Source: Pelomyxa schiedti
Taxonomy: Eukaryota; Evosea; Pelobiontida; Pelomyxidae
Length of the DNA: 64,000 nt
Reading direction: 5' to 3'
Assembly (NCBI GenBank): GCA_020536535.1
Contig: JAHLWZ010000690.1
Coordinates: 1,889-65,888, forward strand
The notes beneath the pieces were generated by a model. That model was not told the DNA's origin. It did not search any database and was given only the letters and a program-made list of their open reading frames with translations. The position numbers and the translations under genes are program-made. Of the stretch, positions 48,272 through 60,100 are shown piece after piece (position 1 is the first letter of the stretch; each line of letters starts with the position of its first letter).

Positions 48272-48630
48272 CGATCCCGAGATTGAGGTGTCTGGTGCTG
48301 TAGTAGTAGCCTCGTTTCCCCGGGCAGCCCCGTGTGTGCCCGGGAGTTGTATCTGCCTAAAAACAACCAAGTGCTGTTGCAACAAAGTGGAAGATGTTGA
48401 TTTCGGCTCCACTCGGTGACATGCATCGAGAATCACAAAAATTTCCAGTTCAGACAAAGCGCCACCAACCGACAGGTCTTTCGGCCGTGAGAATTGTGAT
48501 GTTGTTCCCGTTTCGTCGATGAAGATGAAATTGGGGCACCCCACAACACCCAACCGGTGCCTTTTTAATCGTCACTCACTGCACCTTTTTTCTAGATAAT
48601 TTAAAAAAACAAAGCAAAAAACAACAAGGA
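48272..48630. other. Gene-free stretch between cyclin and ependymin-like genes
   Basis: 359 bases; probably the cyclin 3' UTR plus a short promoter. A minus-strand open frame covers it and the cyclin tail but shows no domain and is judged a shadow. Confidence 0.3.
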
Positions 48631-49527
48631 ATGCGAACAGTTTTGTTCCTTTGCGTCGTCGTTGCCCTCGTTGCGGCACAAACAACGCCATCGGTATGTT
48701 TATATATCTGTAGATTATACGTTCCTATTGTCGAATATTTTCAATAGTTAGTGAGAAACTTACAACTCACTTAGTGGCCACCAGTGTTCTCTGCTAGTGT
48801 TATGCACAGCCATGAACAGAATGGCAACGTGCAGAACAACTTCTACAGGTGGTTCTATGATGAGACCCAGCAAATTGAGCGAATGGACAGTGAGTACTTC
48901 CTCTGATGACACGTGTGCTTGTAAGGCTCTTACCTCGTTTTTTTTTAGGCCAAGTAATGACCACCGAGCCAACAACGCTCACCCAGTACATTTACGTAAG
49001 TCTACATATCGCCTTTTCAGCAAATTCGTTAATGCGGATTACATGCAGTTCAATGTTGACCCAGCAGTCGAGTACCAACTTATTGCCACCATTGATGCTG
49101 TTGGTTGCACATATGGAGACATTAACGGAACTCACCTCCCTGAGCCAGTCTTCACCAACTACAAGTACATGGGCAAGACCTACGTGAACTATGTCCTCTG
49201 CTACCACTGGTATGAAACACCTATCTTTGCACATTATTGTCTGTGGTTTTAACATCGGGAACATACAGGAACTACCAGGATCAGTACATGACAGCCGACC
49301 TCTGGGATACCGCTGATGATGCCCAGGAGCCAGTCAAGTGGATTGTCACCAACGTATGTCCATTGAATCCCTTTTCTTCCCAGTTCTAAAACGGGGAACT
49401 GTTGCAGCACATGCCAGCAATGTCGGACACAATGATGTTCTCAGAGTTCGATGAGTGCGCTGCCGAGGACCCTGAGATCTTCATCATCCCAGATACAGTC
49501 CTTGCCATGTGCAACCCAAGGCCTTAA
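48631..49527 (+). CDS. Secreted ependymin-related-like protein
   Basis: A signal peptide MRTVLFLCVVVALVAAQTTP starts exon 1. After four introns the mature part reads VFSASVMHSHEQNGNVQNNF, YRWFYDETQQIERMD, TTLTQYIY, YMQFNVDPAVEYQLIATIDA, GCTYGDINGTHLPEP, YVNYVLCYHWNYQDQYMTAD, LWDTADDAQEPVKWIVTN, MMFSEFDECAAEDPEIFIIP, ending TVLAMCNPRP*. The YD..xQ.IR start, spaced Cys residues and pattern of paired aromatic strands resemble ependymin-related proteins, secreted or lysosomal beta-sandwich proteins that bind lipids, but similarity is by eye and weak. About 210 residues fits that family. It could instead be a lineage-specific secreted protein. Confidence 0.6.
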
Positions 49528-50151
49528 AGTTAAAAGTAAAAGAAGAAACGCTTTGATTTAGAAAGGTTCCCGATCTTGCCTTTAGCGTTTCTTCGAGTTA
49601 CGGTGAAAAGGCTGAGCAGTCCTTACCTTCACCAGTAATTTTTTTTGGGCCACGAGTGACCCTCAACATCCCTCGGTGCATCCACAGTCCTTGCAGTGGC
49701 GGGTGGGACGTAGTATGGTCAATACTGCCCTGCGTCACCGCCACACAACAACAAACCACTTTTGGTCCACCCCAAGCCACCTTAAGCTCCAAGAACCACC
49801 TCGTTATACGACAGTGCACATGTTGGAAGTCTCGGTGATTTGGCGTGACTTGAGGGTTCCTCAAGTCACCCTCATTTCCGGTCCATCATCGACTGTATGG
49901 AGAAGATTGGTGGTGGTTACTGGTTCTTGGAACATCGTGCCGCGACAGGGAGATCAGAACCGTTGAGGAGTGACTCAGGTCATCATAAGAAGTAAGATCT
50001 TATGCGAGGATGATTATAAATTTTGTTTTCATCTAGTGCAATTGTAGCGGCGCCTGACGCGTTCCCAGTTTTCTTTCGTCGTTCATTTTTAAAACAAAAC
50101 CGTAGATCTACGTGCCGTCGTCGACCGTCGCCTTTTTATTCCCTCTTTTAA
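49528..50151. other. Gene-free block with two strong hairpins
   Basis: 624 bases lacking a credible protein. Hairpin 1 (49696-49744) nests GTGGCGG/CCGCCAC, GACG/CGTC and AGTAT/ATACT around a GGTCA loop. Hairpin 2 (49845-49869) is a perfect 11-bp stem, GTGACTTGAGG with CCTCAAGTCAC, and a GTT loop. A T8 run lies at about 49641. The last 100 bases are the promoter and 5' UTR of the RRM gene. An uncharacterised structured RNA or palindromic element is possible. Confidence 0.45.
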
Positions 50152-51448
50152 ATGGCCAAGGTAAACACCCCACTGTTTAGGTCGACAAATCGCGTGACTT
50201 CGCTCGTTTTTTTTTCTTTGCCGCAGGTGTTCGTCGGGAACCTTTCTTTCAAGACACGCGAGGCAAATCTCATTGCCGCGTTCACCCCAATTTCCAAAGT
50301 GTAAGTAAAGTTTAAACAAATAGCGTTCGTTTAACGCCTCTCAGTGTGTCTGCCAATGTTATCACTGACGGACCACGCTCTTTGGGATATGGTTTCGTTG
50401 AGTTCGAGAATGAGGAACTCGCCAGACGTGTCGTTGATGCCATGAACCATCGCGAGGTTGATGGACGCCAAATTAACGTTGAGTTGGCTCGCGCTCGCGA
50501 TCCTAATGCGTAAGTGCGAAAAGTGTAACACATACATACACACAAACAAACAAACTTACAACACTCCCCACAGCCCCCGCCGAACTAGGCCTCGCCGCTT
50601 CAACCCAGGCTTCATGGGCTTCCCTATGATGGGATACCCAGCACGCAATGACTACATGGGCCTTGCTCCCCAATCCCAACCACAGCAAATGCCAATGCAA
50701 CCAATGCAGCCCATGCAACCCATGCAACAAATGCAACCCATGCAGCAAGTTCAACCCATGCCACAAATGCAGCAGATGCAGCCCATGCAACAAATGCAGG
50801 GAATGCAACCCATGCCCTTCATGATGCCACCCGGCATGATGATGATGGCCCCTCGCTTCCGCCGTGCCCCCAGGAGACAACCCCTGACCCAGAATAAGTT
50901 TGAACCCTGAACTCACTTATACCAAACCTAAACAATTAAAACTCAGGACCCCCTCCAAGACAACACTCTTTGTTGCTAATCTGCCATTTGCCGTCACTGA
51001 CGATACTCTCAAGGAAATCTTCCAAGAGTTCAACGTCAAGGTTCGTCCCACATTTCTATGGCTTTTCAACTTCTCACCACACCACAGGAAGCGCGCGTCA
51101 TGACCCGCGTTAATGGAATGAGCAAGGGCTTTGGCTTTGTTGAACTCGCCAGCGAGGCGGATCAAACCAGGGCCTTGGAAACCCTGGACAAGGTTGTGGT
51201 AGACAACCGAACCATTTTCATCAAGCAAGCTTTTGCTGAGCCATGTATATTCCCTCTTTCACCACGTAAATCGCAACGCACATGCACGCGCGAACACAAA
51301 ATCACAACCCGCGAAAAGCAAGCAACTGTTTCTTGTAACACTAACCATTACCTTATCATCAGTCCACAAGCCACAAGTACAGACCTTCACCACCGCACCC
51401 ACCGGCACAGTCCCCCCCGTTGGTGAGCCCAAGACAAACTCCCACTAG
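50152..51448 (+). CDS. Two-RRM RNA-binding protein with Met/Gln/Pro-rich linker
   Basis: RRM1: MAK joined after the first intron to [55 protein letters not shown]. This holds RNP2 (VFVGNL) and RNP1 (LGYGFVEF). A linker follows with [13 protein letters not shown] repeats (about 50690-50800) and Met/Pro/Arg-rich sequence. An intron at about 50898-50947 links to RRM2: [80 protein letters not shown]. The end is VGEPKTNSH*. Likely nuclear or cytoplasmic mRNA binding. The linker resembles prion-like condensate-forming segments. The start is chosen because MAK plus a clean phase-0 intron directly precedes RNP2. Confidence 0.8.
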
Positions 51449-51530
51449 AGTCCCATTGAACAACAACAATAAAAAAAAAAAAAGAAAATATCATACTATC
51501 TGTGGCTTTTTTTCTTTCTTATTGGTTGGC

Positions 51531-53515
51531 TCAGGAGGAATAGGTGGAGAACACCACCTCGAATTTTTCTTGCTTGGCCGAGGTGGGGATTGGCTCCGGG
51601 TGCGTAAGAGCGTGGTGCTCTAGCTCTTCAAACGTGGTGGTGTGGTTTTCAACTCGTGCACCGATTCCGCTGTGGGTTGGTTAGTGTTTGGCATTCGCGG
51701 TTATGAAGAGGCGGACCTGTCAAAGGTGCTGTAACGTTGGCTCACCATTTGAGATAGAATTCCATCGGTGATGATGGCTGCCGCACATCGGAGTCCGTGT
51801 GCGAAAGTGTCCATCGCACCTGAAGGCAGGTTAGTAATGAGTGGACCGGAAAGTGTGGAAAGTACTTATGTGGGAAATGAAAAGGTCTTCCACGTCAACT
51901 GATTCTCGGCGCACTTTGCAATCGAAATTCAATCCCCCAGGGGCAATCCCTCCTTGCCTGCAAGGGTTGTCAAAAGATATTACTTATTAGATCCAGAGTA
52001 CTTGATGACAGCATGCATGAGTAGAGTAGCTTTCTTAACATCCATGTTGAATTGATCAGTATCCCAACCAACCTAAAACAATTTAAGCGCTCGACTGACA
52101 GACAAATATTCGCACCATGTTATCACCTGTGTTTGCGTCAATGCTGCCCAGCATTCCACACATGGACGAGACAATGATGTCATGCTCATAATCGTGGCCC
52201 GCCAGAGTTGTGTGATTTGGTTCAATGTTAAGTTTGAACTCTGACTCTAGCCCATGCTGCCGGAGGAATCCGATTGTAGTCTGAGCGTCTTGATGGGTTA
52301 GGTTTTATGCCTCTGACAGGAGTAGAAGTTTACCATAGTCGTATTGGTGCTTTGTAGGTTCCCTTGGTTTAGGCTCTATGAGAAACACCCCTTCAAACCC
52401 AATCTTCTTCTTATAAGCTACAGCCATCCTGTGAATTTCTTTAGTGGAACATCACATTGCCTCTGAGGCACTTTAGGAACGAAGCAAAGTGGTCCAATTC
52501 TCTGGGAATGTTTGTGTTAAGAACTGATTGGTAGCCCTCACGTCCACCCCAGAACACATAGTTTTGGCCTCCAAGTTCTTTGGTGACCTACAGACAAGTA
52601 AACATGGAATTTGAGCTCAAATTTCAAATCTGCACCTCTATAGCTTTCTTTACTTGGGCGGCAGCATAAGCAAAAACGTTTGCATCAGGGTTTGTAGCTG
52701 CACCATTCTAGAAGAAATTAAATACTGCAGGTAACTGTTAAAATCCTGTACCATGTAGCGCTGAAAAACATTACATTAGTGGCAAAAGGAGGAAAAAAAA
52801 ACTCATACAGGGTGCCCAAATAAGTTTGCTGTTCCCCAAAGCAATTTTATTCCAGTGAGAGCCTGCAAAGCTTTTGCTTCTTGGACTACTTGATCTAGGA
52901 GAGTATTTGTTTCTGCCAGTGTTTCCCCAGTAGGGGCGATGTCTCGATCATGGAAAGTCCAGTACTCAACACCTATCCTGTATAACTTTAATTTCTGTCT
53001 TGTTCCGGATGAAGAGCAAACCTCTGCATGAAATCGAAGGCAACGCGAATTCGCCTGATGGCATTGTCCAACGAATTAGAGCCATCGTCCCACGGCCTGT
53101 TTATTGTTCCTTGTCCAAACTGAACCAATTTAAGAAGATAACAAAAAGGGGAAAAACCGTACCATGTCGAGACCATTTCCCCTGAAAGTGTGCCAGTAAC
53201 AAACGGCAAATCTAAGCCACTCTTTCATCGGTTTACCAAGGATTACCTCGTCAGCGTTGTAGTACCTGGGATCTCGTTTTAAACAAGCGTAGGGGTAAAA
53301 AAACGCCACAACCTAAAGGCGAGGCTAGGAGTACGAGCACCAGTTGACGGTGAGGCACTAACACCAACGTAAGGGATCTTCCTCGGGATTCCTTAACGAC
53401 ACGAAAAAAAGAACACAATGAGGACAGCTCGTTGATTTTTATATTATTAACGAGATAAACCTGCATCATCAAAAAAGTGTTGCACGCCGGTGAGTGCTGT
53501 CGTTGTTGTGGCCAT
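51531..53515 (-). CDS. xylA: Xylose isomerase
   Basis: Interconverts xylose/xylulose (and glucose/fructose) with two divalent metals. Spliced sequence follows the class II enzyme: [74 protein letters not shown] (catalytic His and Asp), [76 protein letters not shown] (metal Glu and Lys), [58 protein letters not shown], ending FSTYSS*. About a dozen short introns show it is a resident nuclear gene. Xylose isomerase is patchy in eukaryotes (plants, anaerobic fungi, some protists), usually explained by transfer from bacteria. An LPP-type targeting peptide is not evident. Confidence 0.88.
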
Positions 53516-53645
53516 TTGTTTTTTTTTTGTTTCAACCGGTGAAAAGACACTTTTGATGGCGATCAGAGAATAATGATGGTTTTTTTCTGCCATTTGGTTT
53601 TAAAAAGGGCTCGGATAGGTGGCAGAGAAAGGGTTGTGAAGGATG

Positions 53646-56430
53646 TTATTTCTTCATCATTGCCTGCAAAGTGTGATTTACGAGGGTGCAGAGATTGGTT
53701 CTAACCTTAATTTCAGCTGCATAACGGGAGTATATTTCGGCACGTTTCAGTTTCAATGAGGCAGTTAGCATCCCATTCTCAGCAGTCCATTGGTCACCTA
53801 CAATGCAAAGATAACTCACCCTCTCTATTCTAGTCAGCTTGTTGACTTCCGGTTAGAGAAAGAGCTCATGTAAAGCACGGAATTAATTACCTTAGCACTT
53901 ACTGCTGATTCCTCAAGGGAATTAAGAATGGCCTCTTTGGTGTTGGGTTCTCGGCAGGCCTCTAGGAATGATTGCATGTCCGGCTAATGTACGGAATGTG
54001 TGAATTGATAGTTTAAAGGAGGGGAATATGTACCCCGAATTTTTTCCCGAGAAGAGCCTCAATGTTGGATTTGTTGGCCACAATTATAGCAAAGGGATGA
54101 AGCTTGAGGGGATGAGCATAAATGCATATTTGGTCCACAAAAGGACTGGTACCAAGAGCTCCTTCTATTTTTTCAAGTCTGGCCACTGTTAGAGGTTCTC
54201 TAATTGGTTTTCTTTTACGCACGCTATGTATTCGCCATGCGCCATTTTCACTATATTCCGGATTCTGTCAATTATTTCAAGAGTTCCATTTTTGTGCCAC
54301 TGTAATAGATGATTATACATTGTACGTGAAACAGGTAACTTACTCTTCCCACATCTCCAGTATGTAACCAGCCATCCTCGTCAAACGTTTCTGCCCTGAA
54401 CGAAATCAATTATTTTGACTGTTAGAAGTTATGCGGTAAATACGTCATTTTGGGTAGTTTATAATATCCCGTACTAATATTTGGTCCTCGTACACATATT
54501 TCTCCACAAGGAAGCGGCTTGGATTTGTGAGTGTAGTTGAGTTCTGGAACATCCACGAGTTTAACCTCTTTTAGTAGTTATTTCGCTGTTATACTTGGAT
54601 AAATTATCTACCACTAGGGCAAACCGGGGGTCCCACTTTACCAAATGAGTAGTCATCTGGGTAGGTACATGAAATTGTTCCACTTGATTCCGATGACCCT
54701 GTCAAACGATGTCACCTTCATTCGGAGAAAATTTTGTGGTACTGCACACCATAGCCAAATATAACAGGACAGGAAAGAAAGCAAATGAGTAGTTTGTGAG
54801 TATATCGACTCAATGCAGCTCCTCCAATAACCACTAACTGTAATTTTCCACCGAAAGCAAGTTGTAACTTATGGAACACAAGTTTATCAAGCATCGAAAT
54901 AGCAGCCCGACCTATAAGGGTGCCTCTCAATCGTCCTAGTATTGAATTTGTGAGTATATTGACTATTGACCAAGATTCGTTCATTGGTGTCTTACCAACA
55001 AAGACAAGTTTCAGCTTTAAGGCGATATGGAAAAGGATCCGTATGGGAAGAGAGGACTGGTTTGCTTTAGAGAGAATTCCTTTTACTATTTTGTCACAGA
55101 CGGAAGGAACACTTGCAAAAAACGTTGGTTGAAGCTCTGAGAAATCGCCCCGGCAGTTGTATACAGATGCATCCGTGAGGGTCCTTGGATTCTAGACAAG
55201 AATTAATAATAGACCAAATTGCGTAGGATTATTACAGCATATCCTATCTTGGTATGCTGTGAGATTGCTAAGAATTCAGCTGCCAATTCGTAGATGTGTG
55301 CGAGTGGAAGGTAGGCTATGAGTGTGTCTCCTATGCCAACCACATGAACGCAGGAAACAATTGCACCAATCACGTTCTTATGTGTAAGCATTACACCCTT
55401 GGGGGAACCTGTTGTGCCGCTTGTATAACTGACAAAGTAAATAACCGTGATGATTTAAAGGAGGCTAGGCATACATAATGACTGCTATATCGTCTGGACC
55501 AGGAGGGTTGTGCTTCCTGGGTTTCGATTCCCCAAGTTTGAGAAACTCGTCAAAGGAATAAACATTCAAGCTTGATTCAGTGAGCCTGGAAAGAATATGT
55601 GCAGTAGGGGTCTTTCCTCTGTATATAATTATCCGCAGATGGAACGTGTAAGTTCTAGAATTTAGTAGTTCTACGAACTAGATGCTCTATGAGGAAAAGA
55701 AAGGGTATGAGAGTCATACACTCTCCAAAAGTTCGGTTCCAATAAACAGGACCTCCATGGCTGTTTCGGCTATGATATGGGCAGCACCGGGAACACCCAG
55801 ATTGGTGTAAATGGTAGCAGCAGTAGCCTTAACAGCGACCACAGCATTGAACATGAGCATCCATTCTACACAAGTATCACACCAGAACCCAACAATTTGT
55901 GAGGCCTCAGGGAACTCAAAAGTAGCCGTGCAAGATGAAAAAGGGAGGGCACTAGTTACTCCAACATTTTGAAGAGCTGCACTAAGAGTGTCCACAATAG
56001 CTCCAGCTTGTCTGCTCGAAATCCACTCATAAGGTGAGAGTTCATAAAGCGTTAATTTGTCCTGTTGGAAAAAGAAATTTTGAACAAAAAACAAGCGTGA
56101 CTTCAGAAACCTCTCTAATTTTGGTCCCAAGTACTTTGCGGGAGCCGAAAAGTGGCTTGTCAGGTACCTCCGAAACTGAGGTCCAAAATATCTCATACAG
56201 AGTTTTGAATTTGCCTGGACCCAAGATAGGAGGGCACAAGGGTGCCAAGAGTCCACAGTCAGCTAGTAGTGTTTTGCGGCAACGTGGAGCACATGTTGAT
56301 GTTCGTGGCAATAACCACACTGAAGAACTATCCCCTCCTGCTACAAAACCAGTCAACAAGTAAAAAGCAAGTAAACAGTAATAGAATGCAGGAATACTTA
56401 CTTACTAACATACCCACACTTGTACTTCAT
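53646..56430 (-). CDS. Long-chain acyl-CoA synthetase
   Basis: AMP-forming ligase activating fatty acids. The model starts MKYKCG (ATG 56430), intron, then a Cys-rich leader. Family blocks follow: FKTLYEIFWTSVSEVPDKPL, FGSRKVLGTKIREVSEVT, LTLYELSPYEWISSRQAGAI, VGFWCDTCVEWMLMFNAVVA, the AMP signature YTSGTTGSPKGVMLTHKNV, AYLPLAHIYELAAEF, FFASVPSVCDKIVKGIL, LQLVVIGGAALS, EICVRGPNISTGYYK-like, DGWLHTGDVG-like, a PIREPLTVARLEKIEGALG block, then ENGMLTASLKLKRAEIYSRY to AMMKK*. Position and order match ACSL (about 650-700 residues). An octamer in sense orientation (56442-56449) lies 11 bases upstream of the chosen ATG. Confidence 0.85.
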
Positions 56431-56441
56431 ATTAGTGATTA

Positions 56442-56449
56442 CCCATAAT
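56442..56449 (-). promoter_or_regulatory. ATTATGGG octamer just upstream of acyl-CoA synthetase ATG
   Basis: In the orientation of the gene the octamer ends 11 bases before the start codon, between it and the stop of the next upstream gene (56479). Of the 18 copies it is the one closest upstream of a start codon. Confidence 0.35.
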
Positions 56450-56478
56450 TTGGATGGGGGAGGATAACAATGCAGTGA

Positions 56479-56814
56479 TTACACACCACCCACAACGGCA
56501 GTTGGCTGGCTCAACAGAGATCGCCGGCGTCCCCACCGCCGTCCCCACTTCCCCCTCGTCCTCGGGCCCGTGCCTGTCGTCGCCGACGGGGTTCCAAGTC
56601 CCGTCGTCGTGAAAATGCACGAGGAGGCTGAGGAGCCCACGCCGGCCAGCGCGGCCACGATCAGATTCACGACAACCACCACGACGAGAACAACCCTCCA
56701 GAATCCTCCACGGCCACAATTCGGTCGGGGAGCTGGGCCTGCGCCCTCCACCTCCTCCTCGGAATCACACATGCAACCCCTGGCGCCGTTATGGGACGAC
56801 ACTGTGCTGCCCAT
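56479..56814 (-). CDS. Small membrane protein with possible N-myristoylation site
   Basis: A frame of 111 codons starting MGSTVSSHNGARGCMCDSEE; Gly2 with Ser/Thr at 5-6 fits N-myristoylation, and Cys residues nearby could be palmitoylated. One hydrophobic helix, VVLVVVVVVNLIVAALAGVG, lies at residues about 45-65. The tail is Gly/Thr then Arg-rich (KWGRRWGRRRSLL), ending TAVVGGV*. No homology is recognised. The gene is GC-rich like the first exons of neighbours and may be the first exon of a longer spliced gene, but the acyl-CoA synthetase starts only 48 bases downstream. Confidence 0.45.
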   Translation of the reverse strand: MGSTVSSHNGARGCMCDSEEEVEGAGPAPRPNCGRGGFWRVVLVVVVVVNLIVAALAGVGSSASSCIFTTTGLGTPSATTGTGPRTRGKWGRRWGRRRSLLSQPTAVVGGV

Positions 56815-57137
56815 TGCAATGCTTTGTGAGTGACTCACTGCAAAAAAAAATAATTATGCCCCTTGGCTAAACCACGTCGACGCTCAAACATGGTGAAGTA
56901 GTCACCAAAAGTACGGTTCGTTGAATTGATGTTTGCGAAGTTTCCTTTACAGAGAAGGTTATGCCTCAGGCCAGATCTCCCTGAGTGGGTTCGGGGGGGG
57001 TAGAGCTGGGCCGGGGTGCTCTCGTTCACACGTAGTCACCACGTTAGAATTCGGAGACAGGGGACAGCGTACTCGGGTCGTTCTGTTCGTTACAAGCGAA
57101 TCGGATCAAAAAAGTGCCCCATCAACAAACAACGAAC
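56815..57137. promoter_or_regulatory. Divergent promoter region before VPS41
   Basis: 323 bases between divergent starts. Mixed GC content, a GGGGGGG run near 56994, no RNA fold of note and no exact octamer (nearest similar, GTTATGGG, is inside the upstream gene at 56788). Confidence 0.3.
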
Positions 57138-60100
57138 ATGTCCACGTCTTCGCTGGCGGATCTGCTCGGGGTCAGTGCGGCGTCGCTGCCCCCCATCGTC
57201 ATCGGGGGGGCTTCTGCGCCTCCTCCTCCTCCCACCACCTCGGCTTCGTCGGCGTCGGCCACCGCGCGCACCTCGGCCGGCGCGGCGTCGTTCCCCTCGG
57301 CCTCGTCCTCGATGGTGTACGGGGGGGCCTCGTCGTCGCTGGCGTCGCTGCCCGGGTACAACGCGGCGGACGACCTGTCAGACCTGCTGCGCGGGGACGG
57401 CCTCGCTGGGTCCGCCATCCGCGACGCGCAGCTGGCCAGGAAGCCCGGCCTCGCGGAGCGCCTGGGGATGAGGAGGACGGCCAAGGGCGGCGGCGAAGAC
57501 GGCGACGACGAGGACGACGACGACCCCGACGTGCTGAGGCTGCCGCCGAAATCTATGTTCCCGGACATGTTGGTTGCTATGCCCTGGGAGAAGGTGGTCA
57601 TCTTCCCCCCCTCCTAACTACTGTTCTAATTGCAATTGCCAATTCCATTTTGAAAATTGCAACCGCCAGCTACAATTTTCAACTGCATCGGGCACACAAC
57701 TCTTTTTTTTGTGAATTGTCTATTTGTCCTATTTGTTAGTGTATTGTAACGACGCCAATAGGAAACTGAGCAACAGACGGAAATCGTCGATGAGAAAGTG
57801 GAAGACATCCAATCTGATGATGAAGAAGTAACAGAAGTTCACGAACATGGTTGACTTTATTTTACTTTTTTTTCCCTCTCAACAAATTCAAGTTGAACTG
57901 GAATCGGACATTGAGGAAGAGAACAGCGAAGGAGAAGAAGAACCACTCCTCAAGTATAAGAGACTGGTAATTTTCTCTTTTAAAAACTTACAAAAACTTA
58001 TCAAACCAACAATAGGAGGGAGCTGGTTCAGTCCCTGCATTTCTACAACAGCATCCCAATCCATCATGTCTCTTGTGTCACAAGGACATTCTGGTGCAAC
58101 CTTCATTCAAAAACAAATTTTCTCATTGTACATCAGATCATTGGATTTACAGATGGAACTATTGCCCACATTCACCAGCAAAGTGGCGGAATTTTTAAAA
58201 ATTACAAGTAATCTCCTTTGTGAGACTTTTCCAAACTGATGGTTCCCCCAGTCTTCACCCAGAAAGAACAAACTGCGCCAGTGTGGATAGCAGTGGAACC
58301 TTTGCTGCGTTCTGTTATGAAGATGGTTAGCCGCACCGTCATCTTTTTTTTTTTCTCATTCGGGAATTCTATCACTTTAGGTAAAATAATCACAACCTCT
58401 CTGGATTCTCCAGGATCTGTAAATACAACCTCTATCGATATTCATAAGCCCGTGCAATTTGTAGCAATAAGTCCGCATTATAACACTGCCAAACGTCAGG
58501 TATCACTATTTTATCCAAGTCCCTTCTGATTTCCAAAGATTTGCTTTGCAGTTGGAAATTCTGTAATTTTGCGTGAAATGAAGTCTGTCCTCGGAATTCC
58601 TCGTTCTTCTGACAAAATTCTCTGTGCTTCCCCAAGTCCTATTCTTGGCCTCAAGTGGAGAGGGTGTGTTGTTAAATGTGAGTTGTGCACCATCAGAGAG
58701 TGAGAGTCTCATCTACTCACTCCTAGGAACTTCGTTGCTTTTTCCACTCAAGACAAATTTACTGTTTGTGATATCTGGGGTAACTCGATATATTCCCACT
58801 CATTTCCAGCCCCTTGCTCGTATTGCTGTTTTTCCTGGGAAAGTGATACTAGACTAGTCATATCCTATGACAAAACTGTAGTTAGCTTGAAATTGGTATG
58901 AAATCTCTTAGTGTTAATATCCTTATTGCCTTTAGGATATTAAAGGAAAGCACGAAGTTACAATGTCTCCTTCTATTATGCATCATGGGCTCTAATTTTT
59001 ACTGTAGATTCACCGCCGCTGTCTTAGCACATGGCATTGCACCATTTGGAAACTTATTTGTTACCATGCATACCGTGGATGAAGAAAACACCCACCCTCT
59101 GGTGTCCGTTATAAACAGTCGAGGGGATGAAATAAATGCTGACGCCCTCCCAATCACAACAGGGGACATCAAGGTAATGTCGTTCAGTTTAAATTTGCAA
59201 GTAATATTTGTAGCCTGATCAAGTACTATTTGACTTCACACTCTCCCCTGAACCTTTGTATTATGTTGTGACCCCTAGAGAAATTTTCATTGCCTCCCGG
59301 CGAGATCCTGATGATCATATTGGTTACCTGCTGAAAGTGAATAGGTGAACTCTCAATTCTTCGTACCTTTGATGACAGAGTAAAAGATTTTTTGATGCAC
59401 TACGAGATATTGAACAAAATGAAGCTCAGATCAAAAGGTGGAAATTGAACGAAGTTGGAGAAATGTATCTTGCCAAACTTGTTGGTTTGTGCTGCATGAT
59501 CTTTTCAATAATACTAAAGAGTTGGCAGTACAACGAAAATTGAAACGAGCTGCATCTATGTGCCCACTAGTTCTACGAAAAGATAAAGAGTCTTGGCAAA
59601 AATGGGTGTTTCGCTTTGCAGAGCTTGGCTCATTGCATGTCTGCATCCTTTATGAAAAAAAAAAAAGTTAATAGTTGTCTTCGTAGGTAATTGCCCGGTA
59701 TCTTCCCACGGAAGACCCTGTTTTAGAACATATGTACTACGAATTAGTGTTAAATTCTCTCATAAAGAGTAAATTCCTTATAAAAATCCTTCAATCAACA
59801 TTCACCAGATGAATCTATGTTCTTGAACATGATTAAGAAATGGCCGCCTTCACTTTACAATGCCCCGAGTATCATTCAGGTTCTGAACAGGTTTCTATTT
59901 CTTTGGTTAAGCCTATTTTAATGCTTTGGAAGGGAACTAAAAACAAACCGTTCAAAACAATTACTCCAAGCCCTAGCAGAAATGTTCATATTCCCTTTTT
60001 TCCCTTTTCCCATATAACATACTTCAGATATTCTAAAATGAAACAGCATGACAAAGCGCTTCATGTCTTCCTACAGGCTGGAAAAGGACCAATTTTCCAT

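Noticed and set aside
48020-48553. A minus-strand gene opposite the cyclin tail
   Set aside because: The frame is the shadow of a Ser/Pro/Thr codon-biased exon and has no recognisable domain or splice structure.
51531-53515. Bacterial contamination at the xylose isomerase locus
   Set aside because: The gene has many short GT-AG introns like its neighbours.
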